64,000 nt of DNA from Desulfoferula sp040751985 (GCA_040751985.1 JBFMFU010000071.1:1-64000), one strand, 5' to 3'. Positions 1 to 8,361 are shown, counted from the stretch's first letter. A program made the numbers and translations. The notes: generated from the sequence alone by a model not told the origin.

Positions 1-64
1 CCGTCATCAGGCGAACCGCCTCCAACTTGAACTCCCGGCTGAAACTGCGCCGCCGATCTCCCAT
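1..64 (-). CDS. IS3-family transposase OrfA, N-terminal fragment
   Basis: Only 21 codons are inside the window. They encode a basic start (MGDRRRSFSREFK) followed by LEAVRLM, the usual opening of the Transposase_8 helix-turn-helix of IS3/IS911 OrfA. In that family OrfA binds DNA, and OrfB, made by frameshifting, supplies the DDE catalytic core. The ATG at 64 has an AGGAGG ribosome binding site just upstream, so the start is well supported. The gene continues beyond position 1, and I cannot tell whether it is intact. Confidence 0.65.
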   Translation of the reverse strand, partial: MGDRRRSFSREFKLEAVRLMT

Positions 65-126
65 GGAACACCTCCTGGGCCATTATCCGACCCTTTCAAG
101 GTGTCCACAAGATCGGGGGAACTTCA
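1..126 (-). mobile_element. End of an IS3-family insertion sequence (truncated by window edge)
   Basis: The first 126 bases look like the left end of an IS3-type element read on the minus strand. A terminal segment beginning TGAAGTTCCCCCG at 126 and running into GTGGACACC (about 99-107) resembles IS3-family terminal inverted repeats, and it is followed by a transposase OrfA start at 64. The rest of the element lies outside the window, so neither the other inverted repeat nor a target duplication can be checked. The boundary at 126 is an estimate. Confidence 0.6.
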
Positions 127-284
127 GGCACAAGCATAAGGTGCAGGGTGACGTTACGAGACAAACCACTGGCTAGCGATTTGATTGTGTTTCTCGGCAA
201 ATCCCTGCCACTCCTACCATTAGGGAATAATCACAGTGAACTCACACAACTCACAACTAAGCCTTCGCCCACGCTTCGCCGAGA

Positions 285-326
285 CAAAAAAGCACCTAGC
301 CCAATTAAGGGCTAAGTGCTTGTTTT
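285..326 (-). terminator. Intrinsic terminator of tRNA-Phe (possibly bidirectional)
   Basis: A near-perfect stem pairs AAGCACCTAGCCC (290-302) with GGGCTAAGTGCTT (309-321), flanked by A-runs on one side and T-runs on the other. On the minus strand the stem is followed by a T tract, as expected for a rho-independent terminator just downstream of the tRNA. The symmetry would also let it stop plus-strand transcription. Confidence 0.8.
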
Positions 327-331
327 TATTA

Positions 332-407
332 TGGTGCCGAGGGACGGAGTTGAACCGCCGACACGGGGATTTTCAGTCCCCTGCTCTACCAACTGAGCTA
401 CCTCGGC
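332..407 (-). tRNA. tRNA-Phe (anticodon GAA)
   Basis: The minus strand folds as a complete 76-nt cloverleaf. The acceptor stem pairs GCCGAGG with CCTCGGC, the D arm contains AGTTGGTAGA, the anticodon stem GGGGA/TCCCC encloses loop CTGAAAA with anticodon GAA, and the T arm contains GGTTCAACTCC. The discriminator is A and the CCA end is encoded. It stands alone, with its own promoter and terminator. Confidence 0.96.
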
Positions 408-434
408 TCTGGAAGCGGGCGTAAGCCCAGGCTC

Positions 435-463
435 TTTATACCCGGCGGCTAAAAAGCCGTCAA
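435..463 (-). promoter_or_regulatory. Sigma70-type promoter of tRNA-Phe
   Basis: On the minus strand TTGACG (458-463) and TATAAA (435-440) are separated by exactly 17 bp. The predicted start is about 20 nt before the mature tRNA 5' end at 407. Spacing and match are close to consensus. Confidence 0.75.
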
Positions 464-542
464 GACCAAAGCCGGCGGCCTTGTGCAAGCCGGACGGTTT
501 TGCTAAAGGTGTAGTAACCGCTATCTTTCCCGGGGGGAGTTC

Positions 543-2072
543 ATGCTGGCCACGGTCACTTCTCTTGCGGTCATGGGAGTCAACGCGTACCCGGTGCAGG
601 TGGAGGTGGACCTGGCCCCGGGCCTGCCGGCCTTCTACACCGTGGGCCTGCCTGACGGGGCGGTGCGCGAGTCCAAGGAACGGGTACGCGCGGCCCTGAT
701 CAACTCCGGCTTCTTCATGCCGGTCAACCGCATCACGGTCAACCTGGCCCCAGCCGACATCAAGAAAGAAGGCGCGGCCTTTGACCTGCCCATGGCCCTG
801 GGCATCCTGGCCGCCAGCGGCGCTTTTCCGGCCGAGGCCTTGCAGGGCCTGGGCGTGGTGGGCGAGTTGGCCCTGGACGGCTCCATCCGGCCGGTGCGCG
901 GGGTGCTGCCCATGGCGGTGCGGGCCAGCCGGGACGGCCTGGGGGCCATGCTGGTGCCCGAGGGCAACGGGCCCGAGGCCGCGGTGGTGGACGGGCTGAA
1001 GGTATTCGTGGCCCGGCGCCTGGATCAGGTGGTGGCTCATCTGGTGGGGCGCCAGGAGTGCCCCCGGGCCGAGGTGCGGCCGGAGATGCTCATGGCCGCG
1101 GTCGGCCGCGATGACGTGGACCTCAACGAGGTGCGCGGCCAGGAGCACGTGAAGCGGGCCCTGACCATCGCCGCGGCCGGCGGCCACAACGTACTTATGG
1201 TGGGGCCGCCGGGCAGCGGCAAGACCATGCTGGCCCGCCGCCTGCCCGGCATCCTGCCGCCGCTGACCTTTCCCGAGGCCCTGCAGGTGACCCAGGTAGC
1301 CAGCGTGGCCGGGGTGCTGCCCGCGGGCCAGGCCCTGATCACCACCCGCCCTTTCCGCTCACCGCACCACACGGTCAGCGACGCCGGGCTCATCGGCGGG
1401 GGCACCATACCCCGGCCCGGCGAGGTGAGCCTGGCCCACCAGGGCGTGCTGTTTCTGGACGAGCTGCCGGAGTTCAAGAAAAGCGTGCTGGAGGTGCTGC
1501 GCCAGCCCCTGGAGTCCGGGGTGGTGACCATCACCCGGGCCGCGGCCACGGTGGATTTTCCGGCCCGCTTCATGCTGGTGGGGGCCATGAACCCCTGCCC
1601 CTGCGGCTACTACGGCGACCCCAAGCGCCAGTGCACCTGCGCGCCCCAGCAGGTGCGCAACTACCTGGGCCGGGTCAGCGGGCCGCTGTTGGACCGCATC
1701 GACATCCAGATCGAGGTGCCGGCGGTGCCCTTCAAGGAGCTGGCCGCGGATACGGCCGGGCCCTCCTCCAGCGAGATACGGGCCCGGGTCATCGCCGCCC
1801 GTTCGCGCCAGGCCCAGCGCCTGAGCGGCCGCAGCATCTTCTGCAACGCCCAGATGAGCACGGCCCTGACCCGGCGCTTCTGCGCCCTGTCGCCCGAGGG
1901 GTTGCGGTTGTTAGAGAAGGCCATGGAGCGGCTGAAGCTGTCGGCCCGGGCCTACAGCCGCATCCACAAGATCGCCCGCACCATCGCGGACCTGGAGGGC
2001 AGCGAAAACATCGAGCTGCCCCACCTCAGCGAGGCCATCGGCTATCGCAGCCTGGACCGGGTGGTGGCCTGA
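543..2072 (+). CDS. comM: ComM/YifB family magnesium-chelatase-like AAA+ ATPase
   Basis: This 509-residue protein has the full architecture of ComM, a hexameric helicase that promotes branch migration when single-stranded donor DNA is integrated during transformation in Vibrio and Haemophilus. The N-terminal ChlI-type (Lon protease-like) domain covers roughly residues 20-140. The AAA+ core has a Walker A GPPGSGKT at 221-228 and a Walker B LFLDELPEF. A cysteine-rich patch (NPCPCGYYGD then CTC) and an arginine region (LLDRIDI) precede the C-terminal Mg-chelatase lid. Length is typical. The ATG follows a purine-rich GGGGGGAG. It is a single gene, convergent with the cytochrome operon. Many non-competent bacteria also carry comM, so natural transformation should not be inferred from it. 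Confidence 0.93.
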   Translation: MLATVTSLAVMGVNAYPVQVEVDLAPGLPAFYTVGLPDGAVRESKERVRAALINSGFFMPVNRITVNLAPADIKKEGAAFDLPMALGILAASGAFPAEALQGLGVVGELALDGSIRPVRGVLPMAVRASRDGLGAMLVPEGNGPEAAVVDGLKVFVARRLDQVVAHLVGRQECPRAEVRPEMLMAAVGRDDVDLNEVRGQEHVKRALTIAAAGGHNVLMVGPPGSGKTMLARRLPGILPPLTFPEALQVTQVASVAGVLPAGQALITTRPFRSPHHTVSDAGLIGGGTIPRPGEVSLAHQGVLFLDELPEFKKSVLEVLRQPLESGVVTITRAAATVDFPARFMLVGAMNPCPCGYYGDPKRQCTCAPQQVRNYLGRVSGPLLDRIDIQIEVPAVPFKELAADTAGPSSSEIRARVIAARSRQAQRLSGRSIFCNAQMSTALTRRFCALSPEGLRLLEKAMERLKLSARAYSRIHKIARTIADLEGSENIELPHLSEAIGYRSLDRVVA

Positions 2073-2112
2073 GGAAGCAGCGCCTCAGCTTTTAACCAGG
2101 GCTGGTCCGATT

Positions 2113-2931
2113 CTACCAGGTAACCAGGCGGCTATAGGACAGGGCGCCCACAAAAAGGAACAGGCAGGCGATCATCGCGGTGTAGCCGAAAATATAGTAT
2201 GCCACGCGCCAACGGAGTGGTTTAGGCGGGACCTCCAGGTCTTCCAGCCTTCCCTCTCGCTGCAGGCGCTCCACCCAGGCCGGGCGCTCATGGCTGAGCT
2301 TGTCCCTGTCCACGCTCCCTTCGAACATGACCAGGTCCATGGGAAATTGTTCCCTCCTGAGGTGGCCGATAAAAAAGTGGATGATGAAGATGTGGGCCAT
2401 GGCCAACGCGGCCTCGATGCGATGCACCCACAGGGTCACGTTGAGGCCCCACCCCGGCAGGATGTGACTGGAAGCCACGGGGTTGAATAAAAGAAGGCCG
2501 GTCCCTCCCAAGATGAACAATCCCCAGAATACCGCCCAATAATCGAATTTCTCCCAGTAGGTCCAGCGGTCGAGGCGGGGCTGCGGGGCCAGTCCCACCA
2601 TCCAGCCTACATGTCCTAGCGCCTGCTTCAGGTCGTCTTTGTGCGGGAGCAGAGAGTCGGGCCCCATAAGGCGCTTCGGGAACCCGCGCCACTCGATGGT
2701 GGCCAGGACGTAGATGATGTGTACGCCAAGCAGCGACAGCATGAACAGGCCCACCCACCTATGGATGGTCAGGGAGAGTTCATAGCCGCCGAAAAAGGAC
2801 GCCACCAGGCTGCCCCAACTGGTTTCGATGTACATCCTCCCCAACCCCGTGGCCGCCTGGGTCAGAAAGGACAGCATCAACAGGAGATGGAATAGCCGCT
2901 GGACCAGGGTGAAGCGCCTAATCCTGCTCAC
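2113..2931 (-). CDS. Membrane cytochrome b subunit (FdnI/HydC-like)
   Basis: The 272-residue product has an N-terminal helix with a conserved His (QRLFHLLLML), a second helix pair with HRW and VHIIY, and the segment LWVHRIEAALAMAHIFIIHFF, then a C-terminal transmembrane anchor. This pattern matches diheme b-type cytochromes of the formate dehydrogenase gamma/hydrogenase cytochrome b superfamily, which pass electrons between the quinone pool and periplasmic redox partners. I chose the GTG at 2931, which has an AGGAGG site and overlaps the end of the triheme gene by 14 nt. An upstream frame extension would run through that gene. It is the third gene of the octaheme-triheme-cytochrome b operon and probably the membrane quinone module. 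Confidence 0.85.
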   Translation of the reverse strand: MSRIRRFTLVQRLFHLLLMLSFLTQAATGLGRMYIETSWGSLVASFFGGYELSLTIHRWVGLFMLSLLGVHIIYVLATIEWRGFPKRLMGPDSLLPHKDDLKQALGHVGWMVGLAPQPRLDRWTYWEKFDYWAVFWGLFILGGTGLLLFNPVASSHILPGWGLNVTLWVHRIEAALAMAHIFIIHFFIGHLRREQFPMDLVMFEGSVDRDKLSHERPAWVERLQREGRLEDLEVPPKPLRWRVAYYIFGYTAMIACLFLFVGALSYSRLVTW

Positions 2932-3607
2932 CGTGCTTCCTCCTTCGGGCCAGAAGCTCGCGCAGCCCCCATAGAATGGTATGGGGCAAAAATACCAGGA
3001 ACGTCCCGCCCGCCAGGGCGACCATAATCCAGAAGGCATAGAACAGCACTGGGAAGCTTTGCCGGGTCTCCAGGGCCGCGGGGCTGGGCTCATGCACCAC
3101 GTAGCTGGCAAAGGAGGCGCTGGCCCCCTGATGGCACTTGGCGCATACATAGGCGTGGCGCCTGATGGGGTTCAGGGGAGAGTAGTAGTGTTGGATGCTG
3201 GCGATGGGCTCTCCGCCATGACACTGGCGGCAGGTGAGTTTTTCCCGCGTGGTGTGGTAGTCCTTGGCCTGTTGGGGATGGCAATCCTGGCAGCGCCGGT
3301 TGTAATAGAATTGGACGCCGCGGTGCGAGTCGGCCAGGCGGGTGGTGACCCTGACCGCTGCCGCCGAGGGGCTGTAGGGGAACACACCCCTGGCAACCCC
3401 GGGCACGCCCACCAGGGGGCGCTGGCGGCGAGGCCGGACCTCATACTCTTCGTAGTAACCGGTGCTGGCCTCGCGGTCCTTGTAGCGCCGTATGGCAGAA
3501 GCCACCTCCTCTTGCGCGGTCGCTTCCACCGGCCAGAAGAAAAAGCCGGACCCGACCGCCACCAGCAGGCACCAGAGCAGGCAACCTCGGCAGCCGATCT
3601 TTATCAT
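2918..3607 (-). CDS. Membrane-anchored triheme c-type cytochrome
   Basis: The 229-residue protein has an N-terminal hydrophobic signal or anchor (about residues 5-28). Three CXXCH heme sites lie at residues 106-110, 126-130 and 155-159, and a C-terminal transmembrane helix spans about 186-212. The hemes would therefore face the periplasm with a short cytoplasmic tail. Extra histidines around residues 95-175 could be distal ligands. It sits between the octaheme lipoprotein (18 nt upstream) and the cytochrome b (14-nt overlap), so it is the likely electron link between them. No specific family name can be given. It is not a classic tetraheme c3 because the fourth motif and the spacing are missing. 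Confidence 0.82.
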   Translation of the reverse strand: MIKIGCRGCLLWCLLVAVGSGFFFWPVEATAQEEVASAIRRYKDREASTGYYEEYEVRPRRQRPLVGVPGVARGVFPYSPSAAAVRVTTRLADSHRGVQFYYNRRCQDCHPQQAKDYHTTREKLTCRQCHGGEPIASIQHYYSPLNPIRRHAYVCAKCHQGASASFASYVVHEPSPAALETRQSFPVLFYAFWIMVALAGGTFLVFLPHTILWGLRELLARRRKHGEQD

Positions 3608-3625
3608 CAGATTTTCTCCGGCTCT

Positions 3626-4888
3626 TTAGCGCGGCCCCACGAACTTGATCATTTGGCCTGTTGGCTTGGGCAGCCTGGCCAAGGCATCGTATTGCGCCTG
3701 CAGCTCCTTGAGATCCTGCTTCTGGTGCTTGTGACAGGTCTGGCAGGAGTTGGGGACCTTGGGGTTGTTCAGGGTGTCCCGGGGCAGCAAAGCCATGAAC
3801 ACGTGGCTGTGAATGTCCCCGGACTCGGCGCTCTTGGCGATGCGCGGCATATGACAACCCACGCAGTTGCCAAAGGAGTGTATGGAGTGAGCCAGATTGT
3901 TGTTTATGACCTTGTGGCAGGCCAGGCACTGGTTGGAGCCGGCGGCCATGGTCTGCGAGCGGGTGGGGGATATGCCGATCTGGTGGACGTAGTGGCAGGA
4001 GGTGCAGCGCACCCCTTCTTTCTTGTGCTTTGACTGCATCCAGTCAATGTACTGCTGGTGGTGGCCCTTGGAAAACTCGTTGGCATACAGGTGCTTGACA
4101 TCGCCGGCGCCGTAAGTGGTTGACACGAAATAGGTCGTCAGGGCCATGCCCGGCTCATATCCCACCGGCCAATCCACACCCTTGACCGCCACCGAATGGC
4201 CCCGGTTGTGGCAGGAGCCGCAGATTTGCACTGCTACGCCGGGCGTGAGCTTGGAAGGATTGACGATGGTCTCCCGCTTCTGAAACACCGCCGTCTTGGG
4301 CAGGGCCGCGTGCCAGGACCCCTTGCCGTGGCAGGCCTCGCAGCCCACTGACGGCTCTACGAATGTTTGTTTTTTGAGATCAACGCCGGTGGCGTGGCAT
4401 CCCCCGCACTTGCGCAGCCAGGGGCGCTTGTCCCAATCAGCTTCATGGTAGGGCGCCCATTTACCGCTCTCTACGTTGTACTGGATGGGGGCGATGTAAA
4501 GCGTCCCGCTCTTTTCGACTATGTAACGCTGCTTCCATTGGCTGCCGATGGTGTACTTAATCTGCTCCACGGTAGGGATGAAGATCTTATCCGCGGGCAC
4601 CGCCAGCTTGCCGCCCAGCTTGGCCAACTCCTCCCTAATTATTTTTGGATCAAAATTGGTCACGACTGTGCTGCGGTTCTTCTGGGCATCCTGGGTCATG
4701 CGGCTGTGCAGGGTCATCTGCCAGGAGTCATAGTGCTCCAAATGGCATTTCTTGCAAGTCGCGGACCCCACGAAGGCCTTGGGTTTGGACGTCAACTCTT
4801 TAACATTTATCTCCTGCTCAGCGCAGGCGGCCAGAAGGAATGCTAGCGCAACAAGGGATGAGGCCTTCGCCACACCGGTCATGTTCAT
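3626..4888 (-). CDS. Octaheme c-type cytochrome lipoprotein (cytochrome c554-like)
   Basis: The 420-residue protein begins with a lipoprotein signal (L-A-A-C, with the lipidated Cys at residue 22). It carries eight CXXCH sites at 45, 161, 183, 223, 295, 321, 342 and 382. No CXXCK is seen, so the special lysine-ligated site of NrfA-type reductases is absent. The layout and CHNRGH/CHMPR contexts resemble the cytochrome c554 family of multiheme proteins, which includes both electron carriers and octaheme oxidoreductases. The start is the ATG at 4888, which has AGGAGG seven bases upstream; a longer frame from 4936 lacks this. It is the first gene of a three-gene operon with a triheme cytochrome and a cytochrome b. 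Substrate and direction of electron flow are unknown. Confidence 0.85.
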   Translation of the reverse strand: MNMTGVAKASSLVALAFLLAACAEQEINVKELTSKPKAFVGSATCKKCHLEHYDSWQMTLHSRMTQDAQKNRSTVVTNFDPKIIREELAKLGGKLAVPADKIFIPTVEQIKYTIGSQWKQRYIVEKSGTLYIAPIQYNVESGKWAPYHEADWDKRPWLRKCGGCHATGVDLKKQTFVEPSVGCEACHGKGSWHAALPKTAVFQKRETIVNPSKLTPGVAVQICGSCHNRGHSVAVKGVDWPVGYEPGMALTTYFVSTTYGAGDVKHLYANEFSKGHHQQYIDWMQSKHKKEGVRCTSCHYVHQIGISPTRSQTMAAGSNQCLACHKVINNNLAHSIHSFGNCVGCHMPRIAKSAESGDIHSHVFMALLPRDTLNNPKVPNSCQTCHKHQKQDLKELQAQYDALARLPKPTGQMIKFVGPR

Positions 4889-5179
4889 AACAGCCCTCCT
4901 GCTGGGAATCCCATGGCATTTAGGCCGCGTTGACAACGTAGGTTCTGAGAAATAGACCCGCAGGAACTACTCGGCCTTTGGAAACCGATTCCAATTCCTA
5001 TTAAACTAGAAGGGAAACTCGCAAGCAAGCTAAAACGGCTGGCCGCCGCCTCTGGTTGCCTTCATGAGGATGCTCGATATCCCCTCTCTGGAGTGCGTCC
5101 TGGGCATTCGGTCACCACACTTCGGCGGCGTGATTGATTACATACGCCCGACCAGGTGGCGGCCTGAGGAGGCGGCGCC
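4889..5179. promoter_or_regulatory. Intergenic region with a 17-bp palindrome upstream of the cytochrome operon
   Basis: This 291-bp gap separates the cytochrome operon from the universal stress gene, both on the minus strand. It holds a perfect inverted repeat, TTGGAAACCGATTCCAA, at 4978-4994 (6-bp arms, 5-bp spacer), about 90 bp upstream of the octaheme start. This is a reasonable operator candidate. I saw no convincing sigma70 or sigma54 promoter and no RNA gene. Confidence 0.4.
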
Positions 5180-5641
5180 TCAGCTCTGGGCCAGGGCCGG
5201 GTTGACCACCAGCACCGGGGTGGGCGAGTGCTTCACCACCTTCTCGGTCACCGAGCCGAAGAACTTGTATTCGCCGCTATTCTCGGGGTGGCTGTGACTG
5301 GCCATGACGATGAGGCCTGCTTTTTCGGCCGTGGCTAGCTTGAGAATCTCCGTGGCCGGATCGCCCTTGACTACGTGGTGGATGAAGGCCGGGCAGCCCT
5401 TGAGTTTTTCCCGGCAGATTTTATCCAGCAGTTCGCCGGCCCGCTGGCACTCCATCTCCTGCAGCTTGGCCAGGTGGTTGCCTGCGTCGCCGTAGATGTG
5501 GTCGTAGCGACGCATGTCGTCGGCCACGTAGAGCAGGAGCACCTGCGCCCCGTACTTCTGGCTCAGATCCGCGACATAGGGCATGGCCGCGGCCGCGGCC
5601 ATGGTCAGGTCCGTGGGCCAGAGAATCTTGTCGATCTGCAT
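5180..5641 (-). CDS. Universal stress protein, UspA family
   Basis: The 153-residue single-domain protein has the Usp alpha/beta fold pattern: an N-terminal strand (DKILWPTDL), a central AEKAGLIVMASHSH segment, and the C-terminal GSVTEKVVKHSPTPVLVV. The ATP-binding G-x2-G-x9-G-S/T loop is degenerate. The first glycines are replaced by His, Pro and Ser (SHSHPENSG), while the final GSVT is kept. It may bind nucleotide weakly or not at all. It is a single gene with a GGAG site before the ATG. Members of this family usually respond to starvation or redox stress; no specific partner is indicated by context. Confidence 0.88.
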   Translation of the reverse strand: MQIDKILWPTDLTMAAAAAMPYVADLSQKYGAQVLLLYVADDMRRYDHIYGDAGNHLAKLQEMECQRAGELLDKICREKLKGCPAFIHHVVKGDPATEILKLATAEKAGLIVMASHSHPENSGEYKFFGSVTEKVVKHSPTPVLVVNPALAQS

Positions 5642-5749
5642 GCCGGCTCTCCTCGCTTGGCGAAAGGGTCCGTGCCATAAAAGAGGCTGTTTTTTTAAAA
5701 CCTAATCAACCGATCACCCGCGGCCGCAGCCGCCGCGGCGGCCCGCGCC

Positions 5750-6664
5750 TTAGGCGGGGCTGTGGCGCGCCAGGAAGTCCAGGGCCTTGGCCTGGGCCTC
5801 GGCGCTGTGCGGGTTGATCCAGAAGCACAGGTGCGAACCCTCCTCGACCCAGAAGCGCTCCGCGTTGGGGATGTGCTCATAGGCGTAGACCCCGTCGTAG
5901 AACTTCACGTCCGCGTCGTGGGTGCCGTGGATGATCAGGCTGGGGCAGCGTATCTTCTCCACCGGCAGGTGGGTCAGCCTCCGGTATAAAGCCATATCGT
6001 TTTCGGTGCCGGCCTTGCGGGGCTTGTAGGGATTCATGGTGTTCATGAAGGCCGTGACAAAGGCCTTGGCCTGCTCCGAACCCAAGGCAAAGGCCATATG
6101 TTTGGCCTGTTGCTCTTTGCTGAAGTAGGCCTCGGCCTGGAATATCTGTTTCAGGAAAAGGTCCGGGCGCTTTTCGCCGATCTTTTTGAGCAGCTTCTGC
6201 CCCCAATCGGTGGTGAATATGGCCTGGGCGATGGGCCCGGCCGTCTCGGGCATGTCGTAGTAGCCGGACACGCTGTCCACGGCCACCAGGGCCCAGATCC
6301 GCTCCGGGTGCTCTATGGCGAAGGTATAGGCCGGCGGCCCGCCGGCCGAGGCCGACAGCACCGCCGCCTGGGCGATGTTCAGTTTGCTCAGGAGGTCCGC
6401 AAAAAGGCCGGACTGGTCTTGCAGAGAAGGGCCGCTGGCCAAAGGGGTGCCCAGGTAGCCTGGCCGGCTCACGGACAAGACCCGAAAGCGGTTGGTGTCC
6501 ACCCAGGCGGCCATCACCCGGGCCTGGTCCACGCCGCCCAGACCGCCGTGGGAGCACAGGATCACCGGACCGTCGCCCGGGGTGAGGTCGTACTCCACCG
6601 GACCGCGTGGGGTCTCTATGATCTGGGGGTCAATGCTGATACCGGGCATGACCTGTTTAGCCAT
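5750..6664 (-). CDS. Alpha/beta hydrolase
   Basis: The 304-residue protein has an oxyanion-hole HGG motif at residues 39-41 (CSHGGLGG). The nucleophile elbow is S-A-S-A-G with Ser106, where the usual first Gly is Ser. A C-terminal acid/histidine region (HDADV then EEGSHLCFW) completes the triad. It is cytoplasmic, with no signal peptide. The ATG at 6664 was chosen because AAAGGAG lies just upstream; the open frame extends to 7297 but that part overlaps the next gene. The substrate is unknown; ester or thioester hydrolysis is typical of the fold. It is divergent from the BI-1 gene. Confidence 0.8.
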   Translation of the reverse strand: MAKQVMPGISIDPQIIETPRGPVEYDLTPGDGPVILCSHGGLGGVDQARVMAAWVDTNRFRVLSVSRPGYLGTPLASGPSLQDQSGLFADLLSKLNIAQAAVLSASAGGPPAYTFAIEHPERIWALVAVDSVSGYYDMPETAGPIAQAIFTTDWGQKLLKKIGEKRPDLFLKQIFQAEAYFSKEQQAKHMAFALGSEQAKAFVTAFMNTMNPYKPRKAGTENDMALYRRLTHLPVEKIRCPSLIIHGTHDADVKFYDGVYAYEHIPNAERFWVEEGSHLCFWINPHSAEAQAKALDFLARHSPA

Positions 6665-6877
6665 TGCTCTTCTCCTTTGCGTCGGGGGCGTAGCGGGACA
6701 GATTTCAGGCTGGCCGGTCAAGCTGAGCGGACGGCTGAAACCGGCATCCGGCCGTTTTCCGGCTTTGGTCTTAATTATAGGCCCCTGCTGAGCGTTTCGT
6801 AAGGCGTTGTGTCCGTGGTGGCGGAAACGGCCGCCGGAAGCAACGCCGGCGCCGGGCACAACGGCCGGCCTATTGAG

Positions 6878-6906
6878 TTGACCCCCACAGGGTGCTGCAC
6901 TATGCT
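6878..6906 (+). promoter_or_regulatory. Sigma70-type promoter for the BI-1 family gene
   Basis: TTGACC (6878-6883) and TATGCT (6901-6906) are separated by 17 bp, about 50 bp upstream of the ATG at 6957. The rest of the 292-bp divergent gap (6665-6956) is GC-rich with several short inverted repeats and no gene. Confidence 0.55.
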
Positions 6907-6956
6907 TATTAATTGAAAATAGAGGCTTAACCCTGACAGCAGGAGCTGATTTAGCC

Positions 6957-7691
6957 ATGGAACGCACCCTTAATCCCCTACCGCCGCGCAGCATCACCCT
7001 GGGCGACCGCGAGCTGGCCCGGGTCAACGTCTTCATGCGCCGGGTGTACAACTGGATGGCCGGCGGCCTGGCCCTGACGGCCCTGGTGGCCTGGTGGGCC
7101 CAGGGCACCCCGGCGGTCATGCAGGCCCTGTTCAATCCTGCCACCGGCAGCCCCAGCGGCCTGTTCTGGGTCCTGGCCCTGGCCGAGCTGGGCCTGGTCT
7201 TCGGCCTGTCGGGCCTGGTGCAGCGCATGAGCGCCGGCACGGCCGGCATTCTCTTCGCGGTGTACGCGGCCCTCAATGGCCTGACCATCTCCTTCATCTT
7301 TTTGCTCTACACCAGCACCTCCCTGGTCAGCACTTTCCTGGTCTGCGCCGGCACCTTCGCGGTGGTCAGCGTCTGGTCTTACAGCACCAAGCGCGACCTC
7401 ACCCGCTGGGGATCGTTCCTGTTCATGGGCCTGATCGGCATCATCATCGCCAGCCTGGTCAATATCTTCCTCAAGTCCCCCTTGCTCTACTGGATCGTCA
7501 GCTACCTGGGGGTGGGCATCTTCGTGGGCCTGACCGCCTACGACACCCAGCAGCTCAAGCTCATGGCCCTGACCAACGACATGGGCGAGGAGGTGGCGGC
7601 CAAGGCCTCCATCGTGGGCGCTTTGAAGCTCTACCTGGATTTCATCAACCTGTTCCTGCTGTTGCTCAGGATCATGGGCGATAGGCGCTGA
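6957..7691 (+). CDS. BI-1 (Bax inhibitor-1/YccA) family membrane protein
   Basis: The 244-residue protein has about seven hydrophobic helices and the family hallmarks RVYNWMAGGLALTALVAW near the N terminus and TAYDTQQLK near residue 200, ending in LYLDFINLFLLLLRI. Bacterial members (YbhL, YccA, BsYetJ) are inner-membrane proteins. YetJ conducts calcium in a pH-dependent way and YccA modulates FtsH. The conserved aspartates of the C-terminal half are retained. It is a single gene with its own promoter, lying upstream of the por operon. Confidence 0.93.
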   Translation: MERTLNPLPPRSITLGDRELARVNVFMRRVYNWMAGGLALTALVAWWAQGTPAVMQALFNPATGSPSGLFWVLALAELGLVFGLSGLVQRMSAGTAGILFAVYAALNGLTISFIFLLYTSTSLVSTFLVCAGTFAVVSVWSYSTKRDLTRWGSFLFMGLIGIIIASLVNIFLKSPLLYWIVSYLGVGIFVGLTAYDTQQLKLMALTNDMGEEVAAKASIVGALKLYLDFINLFLLLLRIMGDRR

Positions 7692-7731
7692 TCCCAGCCA
7701 ACAAGGGCCTGAATAAGATTCAGCCCCCACC

Positions 7732-7760
7732 TTGACAGGGGCGGGGCTGTGTCCTATGAT
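7732..7760 (+). promoter_or_regulatory. Strong sigma70-type promoter of the porGDAB operon
   Basis: A consensus -35 TTGACA (7732-7737) and TATGAT (7755-7760) are spaced by 17 bp, placing the start about 40 nt upstream of the porG ATG at 7808. The spacer overlaps an inverted repeat, CAGCCCC/GGGGCTG. Confidence 0.75.
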
Positions 7761-7807
7761 TTCGACTTCGTACTGTTTTTCACGCGGCAAATATCAAGGA
7801 GTTTCCT

Positions 7808-8356
7808 ATGATTGAGGTTCGTTTTCACGGCCGGGGCGGCCAGGGCGCCGTCACCTCGGCCGAGCTGATGGCCCTGGCGGCCATCGGGGAGGGCAAGTAC
7901 GCCCAGGCCTTCCCCAGCTTCGGCCCGGAGCGGCGCGGGGCACCGCTGCAGGCCTATCTGCGCATCAGCGACCAGCCCATCCGGCTGCGGGAGAAGATAT
8001 ATGAGCCGGACGTGGTGCTGGTGTTGGACCCGGCCCTGTTGGCCAACGGCGGGGTGAAGGTGGGTCTCAAGCCCGGCGGCACCCTGGTGGCCAACAGCGC
8101 CAAGGACATCGCGGCGGTGCGCGGCGAGTGCGGCTTCAACGGCCGCACCGCGGTGGTGGACGCCACCAAGATCGCCGAGGAGGAGCTGGGAGTGCCCATC
8201 ACCAACACCACCATGCTGGGCGCACTCTTAAAGGCCGCCGGCCTGGTGGAGCTGGAGGCCATCAAAGGCCCCTTGGAGGATCGCTTCGGCAAGATCGCCG
8301 AGAAAAACTGGAAGGCCCTCAAGCGGGCCTACGCCGAAACCAAGATCGAGGAGTAA
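7808..8356 (+). CDS. porG: 2-oxoacid:ferredoxin oxidoreductase, gamma subunit
   Basis: The 182-residue protein opens with the family signature FHGRGGQGAVTSAELMA and contains YAQAFPSFGPERRGAP, typical of the gamma (domain III) subunit of pyruvate or 2-ketoacid:ferredoxin oxidoreductases. It is the first gene of a tight gamma-delta-alpha-beta operon with a strong promoter. The complex decarboxylates a 2-oxoacid to its acyl-CoA and reduces ferredoxin, or runs in reverse for carboxylation. Pyruvate is the default substrate, but branched-chain or other 2-oxoacids cannot be excluded from sequence alone. Confidence 0.93.
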   Translation: MIEVRFHGRGGQGAVTSAELMALAAIGEGKYAQAFPSFGPERRGAPLQAYLRISDQPIRLREKIYEPDVVLVLDPALLANGGVKVGLKPGGTLVANSAKDIAAVRGECGFNGRTAVVDATKIAEEELGVPITNTTMLGALLKAAGLVELEAIKGPLEDRFGKIAEKNWKALKRAYAETKIEE

Positions 8357-8361
8357 GGAAC

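Noticed and set aside
312..1187. Long minus-strand frame opposite comM
   Set aside because: It lies antisense to a strongly conserved ComM and crosses the tRNA; it is a GC-rich shadow frame.
3626..4888. NrfA-type nitrite reductase
   Set aside because: There is no CXXCK motif and there are eight rather than five hemes.
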